Assembly (NCBI GenBank): GCA_013423325.1 | Contig: BLJB01000222.1 | Location: 62,001-126,000, forward strand | Reading direction: 5' to 3' | Source: Usnea hakonensis | Taxonomy: Eukaryota > Ascomycota > Lecanoromycetes > Lecanorales > Parmeliaceae | DNA: 64,000 nucleotides | In this document: positions 45,064 to 56,736 of the stretch, piece by piece | Numbering within the stretch: the stretch's first letter is position 1 | Layout: every line of letters begins with the position of its first letter | Position numbers and translations under genes: made by a program | The notes under the pieces: model-generated | The model's database searches: none | Seen by the model: the letters and a program-made list of their open reading frames with translations, nothing else | What the model was told of the DNA's origin: nothing

Positions 45064-45959
45064 CTCGAATCGATGGCGCGGCGAGGCAGCGAGAGCATCA
45101 GATGATACACGCGTCTCGCGGTGGGTGATGTCATTCTGATTGTGTCGATGGTGTGGTGATTGCGTCAGCTGCAGTGGTCATCTGCGCGTTTCTCGATTCG
45201 CCGCTAAACCGCTTTTGGATTGGGTCCCCACACCTATCCCCTTTTACTCGGACATGATAGCAGTTTCGCCACCAGGTTCTTGATTCTCTCATCGCTTCAC
45301 GCTTCACTCCATCGAACCCATCACCGGCTTTCCATCTCACCTTCTGACGAGTCATCACACACACACACACACACACCACACCACCCTACCGACCAACTTC
45401 CCCCCATTGTACTTTGTCTGCATAAGCGATTGGTGTTGATCATATTTTCCGACAGGCGTGCGAACAATGCGCATTGGGCGGCTTGGGATACTTTGCTTGC
45501 TTTCTTGCTTCTTGCAATCCTCCTTCACCCACCCCTTGTTTTTTCCCCCCCTCGGAGGAGGGGAGGATGATGCATGATTTGAGTCCTCTAGCACAGCATT
45601 ATACCACCATATCATAGCATTTCCGAGGCGTCGATGACGGGCATCTTTTTTTTTTTTTAATAATAAATGCAAAGATTTTTTTTATCATACTCGAGCGTTT
45701 ATAGTATAGGCTCGTAAGGGCTTATGTGAGGCGCAGTTTCTTGGAGATCCTTGCCCTTGTCCTTAACCTTTTTTATCCTTCTCCCTGTTCTTGTCCCTCC
45801 CTCCTCCTCCTCCTCATCCATCCATCTAGGTTCCTTACTCCCCACCCACCCACTTAAACATTCCCGGCGTCTGAGACCATAGTAGTGCTGCTGCTTTGCG
45901 TGCTCTCTGTGCGGTTTAGGATGTAGGATGTAGAGAGGAGGGACACAGGGGGGAGGGCG

Positions 45960-46018
<59 letters not shown>

Positions 46019-49000
46019 GAGGAGGAGTGTGTTTCTGGGAGATGGATGGATGGATGGATGGATGTCTATTTCTCTATCAACTTGCATTGCATTGCATCCC
46101 ATCCATTCCCCATCCATCAGCTTCTATCCTTGCGCCTATCTCAATTTTTTTTAATTTCGTTCTACCGCTCTTGGAAATAGCGTCGGTGCTTTGCATAGAG
46201 TGAGTAAGTAAGCAGGAGCACTACTGCCTACCTACCTACCACCACCACTGCTGTTACTACCAACCAATCAATCCCCGCGACCATCACCATAACTCATCCG
46301 CGTCCCATAGGTGTTTATGAGTGCTATGCGGCATATTTCGTCTGCGGAAATGATGGAGGGAAGGCTTGCGCGGGAGGCGCGAACGAGCGGTGAGTGAGTG
46401 AGTGAGTGGAGGGCTGATGGTTTGTGAGCGATGTAGTTGGATATGTGGAATATCCCATCCTCTCTCGACCACATCGTCATTGTTATCACCATCACCATTC
46501 AAGATCTATAACAACTATTTATTCGCGCAAGAGGAAGATCTTACGTCCTAGCTAACCTGGATTAATGGTATGAGTACGAGTAAGACTGGGGGCTGGCCTG
46601 TTGGGAAATTTTCCTAGAGGCTCGAGGTAGGAGGGTTTTGATGTTGTTTGTGTGATTGTGTTGGGGTTTGAGATGGTTGGTGGGTTGGGGGGTGGAGGAG
46701 GGGTTGTTGTGCGGGATGGATGTGGAGAGGGGGGGGGGTTCGATGAAGGATAGTTTGTTGGGGAATGGTTGGTGGGGCGAGGAATGGGCTGTAAGGTCGT
46801 GAACGTTGTGAGACGCTGGATCTTGGTGGGAGTGTGGGCGGCGCTGGGTATGGGATTTGAGGACGGACGGTTTGGGGATCTCTCCGAAGGGCGATACATT
46901 AACGTTGTTGGGCTTGTTTCGTCATTCAAGGGAGGCAGTAACCGAGCTTTGTGTCTTGAGTCTTGAGGTGGAGAACCAAGTCATGGTACAATAGGGCGCT
47001 CAGCGTGCTGTGAGGACGAGACTCGGTCTTGATGAGCATTGCCCGGTGTAGGTTCTCGCAATTGAAGAGAAAGACTAGGGGGCGTCTGATAGCTCGTTTT
47101 GGAGAGAGGATATAGCTGCTCGGCTAGGACGGTCATTTGTGGTCATTCGGGCACAGTCTAGTTCCAACAACGGCAGCTTGCTGCGACCGTTCAAGTGGAA
47201 GGCTGGAATCTCGAGCACCGACGGACTTTTCGTTTTTAAGTGGCCCAGTGCAGTGCCACGCAGGACTGCCAAGAAAGACTGCCCCCTTGCTTGAGGAAAA
47301 ATGCAGGATACCGCAACGATGTATATTCGGGATGCGATCACAAGCTTACCTAGTGCTCCTCTTGGCCCAGGCTGAAAAAAAACCGGGCTTACCAGGTCAA
47401 CGGTAAATGCGCCGGTGAGTCAAAAGAGATGGGCTCCTCCTTCAAACGTTGAACAAGGCACTCAAACTGCGCCGCATGCCTTGTTCTTGGGACCTAGGTA
47501 GCAGTCATGGCAAAGCAGGGCATTACTGCCTGCGATGCACTCACGGCGTAGGTATTTTTATAGCTTCCTGGATCGGAGCCCCAAGGTTTGAGACTAGGGG
47601 AAATCTAACAGGGATGGTCTTGTAAGGCTATACGCTAATTGGGATAATGCGACAACTAGCGACATGGATGCATTTGCGTGTGGAACCCCTTGCCTTACTT
47701 TATGCATGAGGCTGCATGGAATGACTCACACGGAGAGTTGGGCTGATTTTGGCAGGTATGTTGCGCGAGTACTGGTGTTGATGGGATGGGGAGTAAAACG
47801 GAAGCTTGGGATGATCGAGGAGGAAGACTCATGCACTGGTGAGGCGAGATTTATTTACCGGTGTTTATTGCACTCGTGATCGAGGTACCGTGAAGTAGGG
47901 GTACACCGCCGACCATAGAAGCCGCGTCCTTTCGATCCAATGCTTGATCTGTGATAAAGTAAGCGGCAACTTCCTGAGATGCCTACCTAACACCTGCAGT
48001 CAAGTTCTTTGAAGCACGATGTATTGGAGCGGCAAGGCAAGGCTACCGATTTCCATTATCGAAAAGTATCAACTCAGATGTGAAGGACGAGTTTTTCGCG
48101 CACTTGATAGTGCAACGTCACATTGAGTGTTTTGCGCCAGGTCCAACATTTTGGGGCTGACTTAAGGGTGCTTCTTCTGGTGCGCGTCAGCCTTCTACGG
48201 GCTCCAGAACAACGGGCTGCAAAGATAGCCTCTTACTGTCATTTCCTTTCTCCGAAGGATTCCGTGTAATTGCATGGGGTATGTGTTGAGCACGTCTTTC
48301 TTGTCGCTTTGTAAATCAACAGGAGGATGGACTACACGACGACCCGGCCTTACTCTTCTTCTAGAGTCACCACATCACGGTCAGAAAGGGCGCCAGGATG
48401 GCCCCATAGCATTCGATAAATAGAGGGGGCCAAAACGATTTTGGTAAGACAACAAGTGGACACCTAGAGCAGGAAACCTTCATTAAGCCGATGTACAAGG
48501 CTCGAAAGTCGAAAGGAACTGTGCTGTTCATCTCTCAAGGCGGCCCTGCTTAGCGCCGAGGAGTCGCTTGACTTCGGTGGGTATGAAGTGCACCGAGGAG
48601 GCGGATTGTCGATGGCTATGGAGGGAAATCTTTGCCGGCGACTCGGTACGAGTACAAGTACTCCTATTGCATTCGAAGGCACCATTGTGATGTCTATCAC
48701 TTGAGATCCCAATTCAAATTCAACCCCACCGTCGAATGGCCGTCCTCATGCTTTCGCACTCGCGTGTTCATTGATGCACAGCGACACGCTTCAAACACTT
48801 AGTACTCTTCATCCCTAACGGACCAGCGTTCCAAGGAGTGGAGAAGTGGGATCTGCGGCTGGGATCGGATTGCAGGAAGGCGGTTCAGTGAGATGGAATG
48901 ATTTGGGACCGGATAGGGAAGAGCTGGAGTCCTGACTTGGGCCTTTTCTTCTCCGAGCAGATCCTAAGTGATTAAAGTCAAGCTCCTGGATTGGACATGG

Positions 49001-49606
49001 AGAAAAAAGAAGAGATTTGGGGATTTTGAGGCAGCGGCGAGCAGCATGGACGGTCGGGAGTCGGTTTCTCGAATGGTGTGGAAGACGGTATGAAGGTTGT
49101 ATCCGCGAAGAGGAATGCTACAGGTAGTCGAGTCTTGAAAATGTTATCTCCGCACCATTCAGGAACTTTACCTTACCCCCGTGAGTAACGCCATCTCATA
49201 CGTAGTGTTACCAACGACCTTGCTATTGGCATATTAGCCTCTCAGCTCTACTGTGCTTGACACTCAGGTATGCTTGGCGTGGTACTACAAATGTCGTACT
49301 CCTTCAGAGATTGACAAAGCTGGCGTTACCTGACACATTTGCCACCTTCTCACTGGGGCTATGTGGGTATTGAACAGCGCTACTAAGCTTTGTGGGTCCT
49401 GTCCACCATTAGGAATTGTACCAATGTGTCAAGGTGCTTCCTTCTTTTCTCGTGTTGATTTATGCCCAATATGGTTAGCGCGCCAAGACCTTTTGACCTT
49501 CTTCTACAGCAGTGAAACCCACTCTTCTATTTACTTCCACATAGATAGTATTCATTCCATACTACAATACAAAATTAGCACACCCATACCAGGAGTGCTT
49601 GACACA
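45064..49606. other. 4.5-kb gene-free region with many simple repeats
   Basis: I find no supported gene on either strand. Simple repeats include (CA)n at about 45356-45375, a 57-nt G run at 45961-46017, (GGAT)n near 46043-46063 and a GTGA run near 46389-46407. Bases 46600-46900 are G/T-rich on the plus strand. The first few hundred bases are the MedA-like 3' UTR; the last 300 should hold the promoter of the next gene. Confidence 0.6.
45961..46017. repeat. 57-nt G homopolymer
   Basis: Fifty-seven consecutive G on the plus strand, preceded by other G-rich sequence (GGGGGGAGGGCGC). It could fold as a G-quadruplex or be partly an assembly artefact. Confidence 0.95.
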
Positions 49607-51559
49607 ATGACGCGTTATAGGCATGAAAGACTCGTAACCTTGAGTCATAGAATGCACTCGGACGCTGCTCGTGACGCCCGTGACGCCGCTCGTGAAGTTA
49701 ATAGAGAGTCCCAGAGTATCCATGAATACCTTGGCGCTGGCCATTTGTCGAATATTCGGGATGAGCATCAAGATATTGGAGGTGAGTAACGGGCTTCACA
49801 ATCTCGCAAATCTTGCCTGTTTAACATCGGCCATGTAGATACTACCATCGCCTCCGAGGCCCAAAAACAAACAACCCAGGACCACTTGGCGAACAAGTTC
49901 CACCAATCCCCATTAGGAGCTCAAGACTCAGCAAACATGGTCGTCAAGGAGCAGCTTAAGATCTTGGAAGAGCGAATGAGTAGGCTCGAAGGGAAACTCA
50001 CAGAGGTTGCTTACTTTGAGAATGTTCCAAAAACTACTCCTAAGGGGTCAGGAGAAGTCGATGGAGAGACGTCCTTAATGATACCGCACCTACTTCTAGC
50101 AGAATTCCATGTTGATCAAGACAAACAAAGAGTTGCCGGATTCTCGACCAGTGACGAAGTCCAATTTATCACTGCGTTAGAAGAATCAGATGTCGCTGCA
50201 AGGAATGTCTTGGGAGACGAACAGAAAAGGAGTAGCAAAAGTGTATGCTGGCTGACCTTGCTTGAAAGCCTCCATCGGAACGAAGCGGAGTTGAAAAGAC
50301 ACGGATGCTACAGTGAGCAGCAGAACACACACGGTCTGCTAGTTAGTCCAGCAGTGCGGCTCCGCGAGATGTCGTCCATCTTTATACCGCCCGACATCGC
50401 ACAAGTATCTGCAGTGACAACAGTTGGCGAGATCGCAATAATAGCGCGTCGGCTTGGGATGTCATGGGAAGTTTTCAACCCAGAGTTGGGTAGTATGAGA
50501 GCTAAAGGCAATGGACACGGCCTTTTCTCGACATTGGCAAGATCTACTGGCATAGTCTTGCAGTACATCCATCTCGAAGGTGGGGCGTCACCCACTGTGC
50601 AGTCGATACTTCCAGATATCGAAGCACCGTCAAAGGCAGAACTTTATATTCCATCACGCGAGGCCGACATGATGGGATTCGGCATTCTACCTGGTTGCGA
50701 GCGTCTCGGGCTCCCAGATTTCAAGGTCGGATCGAAGGACGAGGTCTACGCAACCATGGATCTCTTAGACAGTACTCGTATTGCCAGCACAAAATTGAGG
50801 GACCTGAACCGCCTTCTGGTAGGGAAGTGGGATGCACATTGCATGTACGGATTTTCGGACATTATCGCACTCGCTGCGCCTATGATACGTCGCCGACACA
50901 GCACCATTATCCGAGTTTCCCCGCCGGCAGAATACTGTTCAAGTCTCTTATCTCGGAAAGAATGTTTTGTGGTATTCCGCCACCGACTTAGAGAACACTT
51001 GCGCACACAGCCCGATGATGTTTCCGAGCAGGCAAGCTGGATCTTGGAGCAGTGTGAAGAGCTGACGTCTCGATACAGCGAATGGGAAACTGACACAGAT
51101 AGTTTGGATAAAGTCAAGGGTTCGGTTTCGAACTTTCTCGAAGAAGTACATGATTGTTGGGATAGGGCGACAGAATATCTCGAGGGAGCCAAAAAAATGT
51201 ATCAGCTGCATTACGTAGATCTGATGGCATCCCACATTTCTCACGCTGTAAATTATTGGGTCGACGGATGGCAACAAATCAAGCAAAGCAAACCTTGCGA
51301 TAATCACGGCCATAGAGATCTGGTGGTGGAAGGGACCCATCTGTACTTCGACTACTTGCCTCTCATAGTCGAGGACATGCGGGGAAAAGGGTTCAAGGGG
51401 CCTAAGGAGGTGGTGCATGGGGCATGGTTCACGCTCATGTTCCGTGCTTTCTGTTGGTGGAGATGCCATTCTGTGTATCCGGGGGAGGATCAAGCTTACA
51501 AGGGCTCAGCTCTTCCCTCGCGATATCAGGGTTGTAAGTTTCCGGTATACATTAGGTAA
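49607..51559 (+). CDS. conserved fungal protein, possibly modin-like
   Basis: Two exons, 49607-49781 and 49839-51559, joined G plus AT (Asp) across a 57-bp GTGAGT...GTAG intron, giving 631 aa. The N-terminal 60 residues are charged, with ARDARDAAREVNRESQS. A short coiled coil follows (KEQLKILEERMSRLEGKL). The central 400 residues look globular, with WLTLLESLHRNEAEL and EIAIIARRLGMSWEVFNPE. The C-terminus has an aromatic, Cys/Trp-rich segment (WFTLMFRAFCWWRCHS) and ends SRYQGCKFPVYIR. This ending reminds me of proteins annotated as modin in filamentous fungi, but I cannot confirm it. The function of that group is unclear. An upstream in-frame extension without ATG exists and is not used. Confidence 0.7.
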
Positions 51560-51959
51560 GTAAGAAGGATTGCAAGGGAGAGGCAACCAATAGCTCCAGA
51601 ACCGATGCATTCATGTAAAAAAATCCAGATCAAAGCTCGAGATTTGGGGAGATGATAATGGTCGGGCAACACTGTAAAGTCTAACGGCTTCTTCATGACC
51701 GATTTGCAAGTATGAAGTATGGACGAAAAATGGATACTTGGCCGCGTAGAAAGGGATGCTCTTGGCTGCAACCCTTGTCTCTTTCTTGCTGGATCGGATT
51801 TGGGTGCATACAATTCCCCTTTTATTCGACTGACTGGTCTAGTTTGGCGTCAGTGACGTCATCTCGCGAGTAGGATTCCCCGCCAAGGATTAGATTATTT
51901 GGTCTTTACCGTCGTTATCCTCCTTACACACATCATTGTTCGCTGAGCCAACGATAATC
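51560..51959. other. short intergenic region
   Basis: Four hundred bases between two tandem plus-strand genes. No repeat or small gene recognised; it should contain a terminator and the promoter of the membrane-protein gene. Confidence 0.45.
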
Positions 51960-53243
51960 ATGTGGCTCATAATATGTACCACTTTCCTTTTTTGCCATAT
52001 CAATCTCATAGTATCGGCGCACTCTGCAGAATATGTACCTTCAGAATCGACTCCGGCAACGTCCTCTTCTTTAATCGAAACCATCCTTCCCAACTACAGC
52101 TATCTTCTCAAGCTCGATTGCATCTCCTGCCCCTTCCTGATTCGTCAATCCAATCGCAACGAATGGGAGAAAGAGCCACGTCCCAACCAACTGACCCTAG
52201 CACTTTCCATTGAGGGTGCCTTCTCCCGTCTCCACCTCCAAGGCGATATCCTCTATCCTCTCTGGTACGACCGTCAGGCGCCAGTGTTTTATGGCTCACC
52301 AGATGAATTCGCTCCTCCCTTTACTGCAAACCAGATCGGTGTGAATGGGACGTTACAACGGGAAGAAAATAACAATGGATATGGAATGCCTCTACGGCAA
52401 TTTGAGCTGGCATATGAGTTCAATGCGGTCACTTATGCACCGGGGCGTGAGGTATGGAAATGGGAGGCCTTTATCGAGTTTGAAATCACGGGACTGAGAC
52501 ATGAGGAACACGCGCCAAAGGATATCCCTTTCTCAAGCAGTACGTCGTACCCGGAGAAGGAGGGCGCGGTGCCAGGTGTGAATAGTGTTGTCAGAGTGAT
52601 TGTGGGATACACAGGATACAACAAAATGATAATCAAGGCTGTGGAGCTGATGCCTAAGGAAAACAACGCTAAACTCGAGGGTGAGGAGATGGAACCACAG
52701 CGCGAGACGGCTGCGCTGGAAGGGGACGAGAGTATCACGACTCGAACCTGGGGAGGGAGGCTGCGCGATATCAACGGCCTGGACGGCAAGGACATGCATA
52801 CCATGCACGCCTCATTTAAACCGGGAGAATGGAATGACTGCGGTAGGAAGGATGAGAGGGGAAGGCAGATCATGTGCAAATTGGAAAATATTGGGAACAG
52901 ATTTTACGATTTCTGGACGTCGTCACCAGTGTTAGCCTGCTTATCGTTGGTATTAGTGGGGATTGTATTGAACGGGCTCTTCATTTGCCTTCTTTTTGTA
53001 TCCTGGCTCGCAATTCGATCTCTAAGAGGTCAGAAAGTGGGGAACGGGAACGTAGTCATGGTCGCGCGGGAGGATGACACTTTGTTACTTTTTGGGGACG
53101 AGGAGCTTGAGGACGAAGAGGAAAAGGCGAAGAAAGAGGTAAAGGTAATCCAAGTCCTCACTGGATCGATCCATACAGAGGAGCAGGAAGACAGTCAGCA
53201 GTTTGGTCCCTATGAGCAAAACACCGGCAACAATTTGCCCTGA
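51960..53243 (+). CDS. hypothetical type I membrane protein with signal peptide
   Basis: Single exon of 427 aa from ATG 51960 (MWLIICTTFLFCHINLIVSA), a strong signal peptide with likely cleavage after VSA. The frame extends eight codons upstream but starts with TTG. The lumenal part (about 25-320) contains a paired-Cys segment CISCPF early on, an NGT glycosylation sequon near residue 125 and several beta-like stretches (FELAYEFNAVTY, WEAFIEFEITG). A transmembrane helix follows at about 322-350 (LACLSLVLVGIVLNGLFICL), then an acidic cytosolic tail with EELEDEEEKAKK. The architecture suggests an endomembrane or cell-surface protein. No family recognised and no functional partner beside it. Confidence 0.75.
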   Translation: MWLIICTTFLFCHINLIVSAHSAEYVPSESTPATSSSLIETILPNYSYLLKLDCISCPFLIRQSNRNEWEKEPRPNQLTLALSIEGAFSRLHLQGDILYPLWYDRQAPVFYGSPDEFAPPFTANQIGVNGTLQREENNNGYGMPLRQFELAYEFNAVTYAPGREVWKWEAFIEFEITGLRHEEHAPKDIPFSSSTSYPEKEGAVPGVNSVVRVIVGYTGYNKMIIKAVELMPKENNAKLEGEEMEPQRETAALEGDESITTRTWGGRLRDINGLDGKDMHTMHASFKPGEWNDCGRKDERGRQIMCKLENIGNRFYDFWTSSPVLACLSLVLVGIVLNGLFICLLFVSWLAIRSLRGQKVGNGNVVMVAREDDTLLLFGDEELEDEEEKAKKEVKVIQVLTGSIHTEEQEDSQQFGPYEQNTGNNLP

Positions 53244-54806
53244 ACATGGAAAAAATCAAGGACGTGGAACCCTGACTTTGAATTTTACATCGGATGTAGT
53301 GGTCTCGCAAAGGCGTCGTTACAAGGAGACTACTGTGCTTTGGATCTTGGTGGCTTCATTTGCAAGTAAAAGGATGTTGCCTGCAAGTATCCGTTGCCCC
53401 CTCCTGAGATTACATGGGACAATCTGTTTGTTTCCTTGGGATCAACATTGGCAATGCCTCTCCTACGACTGTCGCAACGCCTTTGGCACTATGGTAACCG
53501 CCGCCCTATTTTTCGGACGAGGTAGCTACTTACCGCATAGATACATAAATGCGCGTCCTGCGCTTGGCAAACAAGTCAGAGTATATACCGCCTATTGACG
53601 CCTCTATGGGCTAGTCCTTGAAAACATATTTTGGCGATCAAAAAGAACACGAACCGAAAAGGTTGCTGTTGTAATTTGGCGGAGGAAAAGAGGAGGTACA
53701 ACTGGAGGATGCCAAGATTTTCAACCTTGGTATAGACTGGCGACCCCAAATTACGACCAGGTGACTGGGGAACCTCTTCCGGAACTGACCTTAAGAAACC
53801 GTCCATCAATCGATGATCATAGTTGAAGCCTGCCTAAGATAACACGGTGCGCTTTGAGATAGTCCATATATTCTAGGAATCTAGGAATGTCAGATAGTCC
53901 AATACATTCTGAAAGCAGTCATTTACCGTGGTTAAAACGACAATTGAGTTTACTGGGACTCGCCAAACAAACGCCGACTTTCCATTGTCTCCTTTTGGAT
54001 TAAATTCCTCCTCGAATGACAACCCCAGCCAACCCCAGCCGAGCTAACTTGTCCTTAAGATAATGTAGAGAGATTTTCGGCAGGGGATCCAGATTTAAGT
54101 GCCAATAACAAGCGCATCGAAGATTTGAGGTAGTCGTACACCTCACACAAAAAATGAATTGGTGAACGCAATGGTCTGCCTTCGACTCTGCGCTCATGTT
54201 CTGATTTTGCCGAGCGTCTAAACAATTGGACGCTCAAAGCCTTTGGAATGCTTCAACGCTACTCTTGATCTCTGCCCGCGGCATGAGATTGCCTGTTTTT
54301 AGCTTTATTAGGGCGAGAGGAGCGATCTTATCTTGTGAGAAGACATCTTCCTTGGTTGCTCTAGCTATGTCCAAAGCTGTTGCCATTCTTTGACGAATTT
54401 CCATGAAGCACTGGACTAACTTGGGTACAATGACCTAATGGTACAATGATCTACTAATCGCGATGCTTTGCACTCGCTCTGTGCTAGAATCTCAAAGCAC
54501 TGCTTTGGTCACGCTTTTCATTGTCTCCATGCGGACCACAAAGCGAGCTTTGTGTTCAACTCAAGCTCCCATTGTCATCCTGATCCCATTATCGATGGCT
54601 TTGTGCTAAACACAAGACGCTCGACAATCTATGTTCGTTGGATTCCCTCGACGCCTATATAGATCCTCAGCCCGTGCTATTCGTTCTCGTTCTCCACCAT
54701 CCTCTCGCACAACCAACTTCAAACATCAAAATCAATCATCGAGAATCAACCGAAGCTTTCGAGAAGACCCTTCACCAGCAGCAACTTCAACTTCAACTTT
54801 CTCAAC
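53244..54806. other. intergenic region with one short coding-like fragment
   Basis: No full gene supported. A coding-like 57-codon minus-strand fragment at 54234-54404 is listed separately. The last 150 bases before 54807 are a CT/CA-rich leader. Confidence 0.5.
54234..54404 (-). pseudogene. short coding-like fragment
   Basis: A 56-residue frame from ATG 54404 (MEIRQRMATALDIARATKED, then IAPLALIKLKTGNLMPRAEI, ending FQRL). The frame is open a further nine codons upstream to an acceptor-like TTAG. Composition is protein-like but no start exon or family is visible. It may be the last exon of a lost gene or chance. Confidence 0.28.
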
Positions 54807-55679
54807 ATGCCTTCATCATCCATGGTCATCTTGGGATGCAATGGATGCCACGGATGCTATGGATGCTGCTGTCCCACTGCTCCTGCCCCTGCCCCTTCTC
54901 GCCCCAGATCGTCCACGATTAGCAGCAAGCACACCACCACTATCACCGAGCCGTCCGGCCGCACAGTCCGTTTCCAAGACGAAGTCATCCACCACACCTC
55001 GGGCAGTTCATCAAACTACCCGCGTCTCAAAGACTCCTACGTAGACGGCCTTTCCGGCGCCATGGTGCGGCACTACTCAGACGACGACGACTCAGACGCC
55101 GACTCAGACGACGACATCTCTCGACGAAGACGCCAGCGCCGTCTCGAAGGAGGATCCACCTCAACCCGCCACACTACCTCCCACCGTCCCAGTGAATCCC
55201 GCACTTCCCGCAGCCACGCCTCCAGTTCCCACCGCCCCTCCGAATCCCGCAGCCACGCCTCCAGCTCCCACCGCCCCTCCGAATCCCGCAGCCACGCCTC
55301 CAGTTCCCACCGCCCCACCGAGTCCCGCAGCCACCGCAGCAACACCACCAGCTCCCGACTCACCGCCATCCCGGAGTCCCGAATGCTGGAATCCAGCGGC
55401 CGTACTGCCACGAGGGATCATCGCGATACGAATCATTCGTCGCGTCCGTCGGCGCGTCCGTCTAGCTCGGCGCGTCCGAGTGAGTCGCGCTCTCATCGGG
55501 CGTCTACGATCGGGGGGGAGTCGTCGCGTCGGAGTACGAATGCGCTTCCGTCGATTATTGAGTCGAGGTCGGGGTCTTCGAGGGTTGGGGGGGAGGTGGT
55601 GGTTTATGATGATGATAAGAAGGGGAAGTCGAGTCGGCGGGAATCGTCGGGTGTGAAGGGGTTGTTTAAACGTCATTGA
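54807..55679 (+). CDS. hypothetical Cys-rich/Ser-Arg repeat protein
   Basis: Single exon of 290 aa from ATG 54807. The N-terminus carries a compact cysteine cluster, CNGCHGCYGCCCP, at about residues 11-23, then a Pro/Ser stretch. A short ordered-looking segment follows (TEPSGRTVRFQDEVIHH). An acidic run (DDDDSDADSDDD) leads into RRRRQRR, followed by a Ser/His/Arg-rich region with three near-perfect copies of SRSHASSSHRPSE. The C-terminus has VVVYDDDKKGKSSRR and ends KGLFKRH. There is no signal peptide, so the cysteine cluster could be an acylation or metal-binding site; that is speculation. Most of the chain is probably disordered. No family recognised. Confidence 0.62.
   Translation: MPSSSMVILGCNGCHGCYGCCCPTAPAPAPSRPRSSTISSKHTTTITEPSGRTVRFQDEVIHHTSGSSSNYPRLKDSYVDGLSGAMVRHYSDDDDSDADSDDDISRRRRQRRLEGGSTSTRHTTSHRPSESRTSRSHASSSHRPSESRSHASSSHRPSESRSHASSSHRPTESRSHRSNTTSSRLTAIPESRMLESSGRTATRDHRDTNHSSRPSARPSSSARPSESRSHRASTIGGESSRRSTNALPSIIESRSGSSRVGGEVVVYDDDKKGKSSRRESSGVKGLFKRH
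55209..55330 (+). repeat. 39-bp coding minisatellite, about 3 copies
   Basis: Units start at 55209, 55248 and 55287, with a partial fourth from 55326. The period is exactly 39 bp, or 13 codons, so the frame is kept. It encodes SRSHASSSHRPSE-type repeats. Confidence 0.9.
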
Positions 55680-56736
55680 GTGGTGGGGGTTAATGGGGTG
55701 GAAGATTGAGAGGGGTGTTTGAAGGGATGGTCAATTTGTCAAGTGTTTTTTTTTTGGCTTTTTTTTTTTTTTTTTGGGGAATGGTTTTTTTTTTTTTTGC
55801 ANNTTGAGTGTTTTTTTTTTGGTTTTTTTTTTTTTTTTGTGAGGAATGGTTTGTTTCTGCTATGCAACATATAGAACGGGTATCTCGGTCTGATAATTCA
55901 AGCTCAAGCATTTCTGATGGACTAGATGTTCTTATTTGAAGTAAGTGTGATTTTGGACTTGCATTTTTGCGTTTTCTCCATGATTTCCTTTCTCGGAATG
56001 ACTTTGTGGTATCACTAACGCTTCTAGTACTCACAACAAGACTTATTTGCCCATTGGCTTTTTTTCTCAGTCTGTCTTACCATGCTATGGCGTTTTACTG
56101 TATTGGGCTTTCAAGTGTGATAACACAGTGTGTTAAGTTTCTTGTGGTATCACCAGCGCCACCCATTGTATTTGCTGTAAGTGACATGTATTCATTGGCT
56201 GCGAGGATTTGAACACCCCTCTTACATCCACCCTTCTTGCATCACTTTCCCAATCCATAGCACACGGAAGTTTGCTGATTGGCTGTGAGCATTAACACTT
56301 TTTGCAAGGCTTGAGACATTCTCCCCTTCCCTAACACTTGGATTGGTGTATATTGATAAGTGAGATGTATTCATTGGCTGCGAGGATTTGAACACCTCTC
56401 TTACATCCACCCCTCTTGCATCACTTTCCCAATCCCTAGCATACGGAGGTTTGTTGATTGGCTGTGAGCATTAACACTTTTTGCACAGCTTGAGACATTC
56501 TCCCCTTCCCTAACACATGGATTGGTGTATATTTACCCTTTGAAAATCTCTTTCGGGTTTCACTCTTCTTCTTTCTTCACTGATAGCTTCAGTCTTCAAA
56601 TCCTCCAGCCCTCAAGTCCAACTTTGAGGTCTCGTTGAACATCGTCAAACCTCTTCAAACCTCTTCAAACCTCTTTCTTCCATTTCACCAACCGAGTGCA
56701 CTCAGAAAAGCAACAACGACCATCTTTGAACTAGAA
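55680..56736. other. poly-T stretch with two unresolved bases, then duplicated promoter DNA
   Basis: Bases about 55747-55836 are long T runs interrupted by GG and GGAATGG, in two similar halves around NN at 55802-55803. This suggests a hard-to-sequence duplication. A 179-bp tandem duplication follows at 56179-56533, and then a pyrimidine-rich leader with a CCTCTTCAAA repeat near 56649-56670. Confidence 0.7.
56179..56533. repeat. 179-bp direct tandem duplication
   Basis: Copy 1 at 56179-56357 and copy 2 at 56358-56533 share long identical blocks such as TGTATTCATTGGCTGCGAGG and GCATCACTTTCCCAATCC. They differ by scattered substitutions and a small indel. It lies about 200-560 bp upstream of the start codon at 56737, so each copy may carry the same promoter elements (ATTGG boxes occur in both). 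Confidence 0.9.

Noticed and set aside
45854..46117. Minus frame encoding a poly-proline protein
   Set aside because: Produced by the 57-nt G homopolymer; no gene context.
48464..48712. 82-codon minus frame
   Set aside because: No domain, no splice partners and ordinary chance length.
55161..55656. Frames on both strands opposite the Ser/Arg repeat gene
   Set aside because: Low-complexity shadows of the 39-bp repeat.
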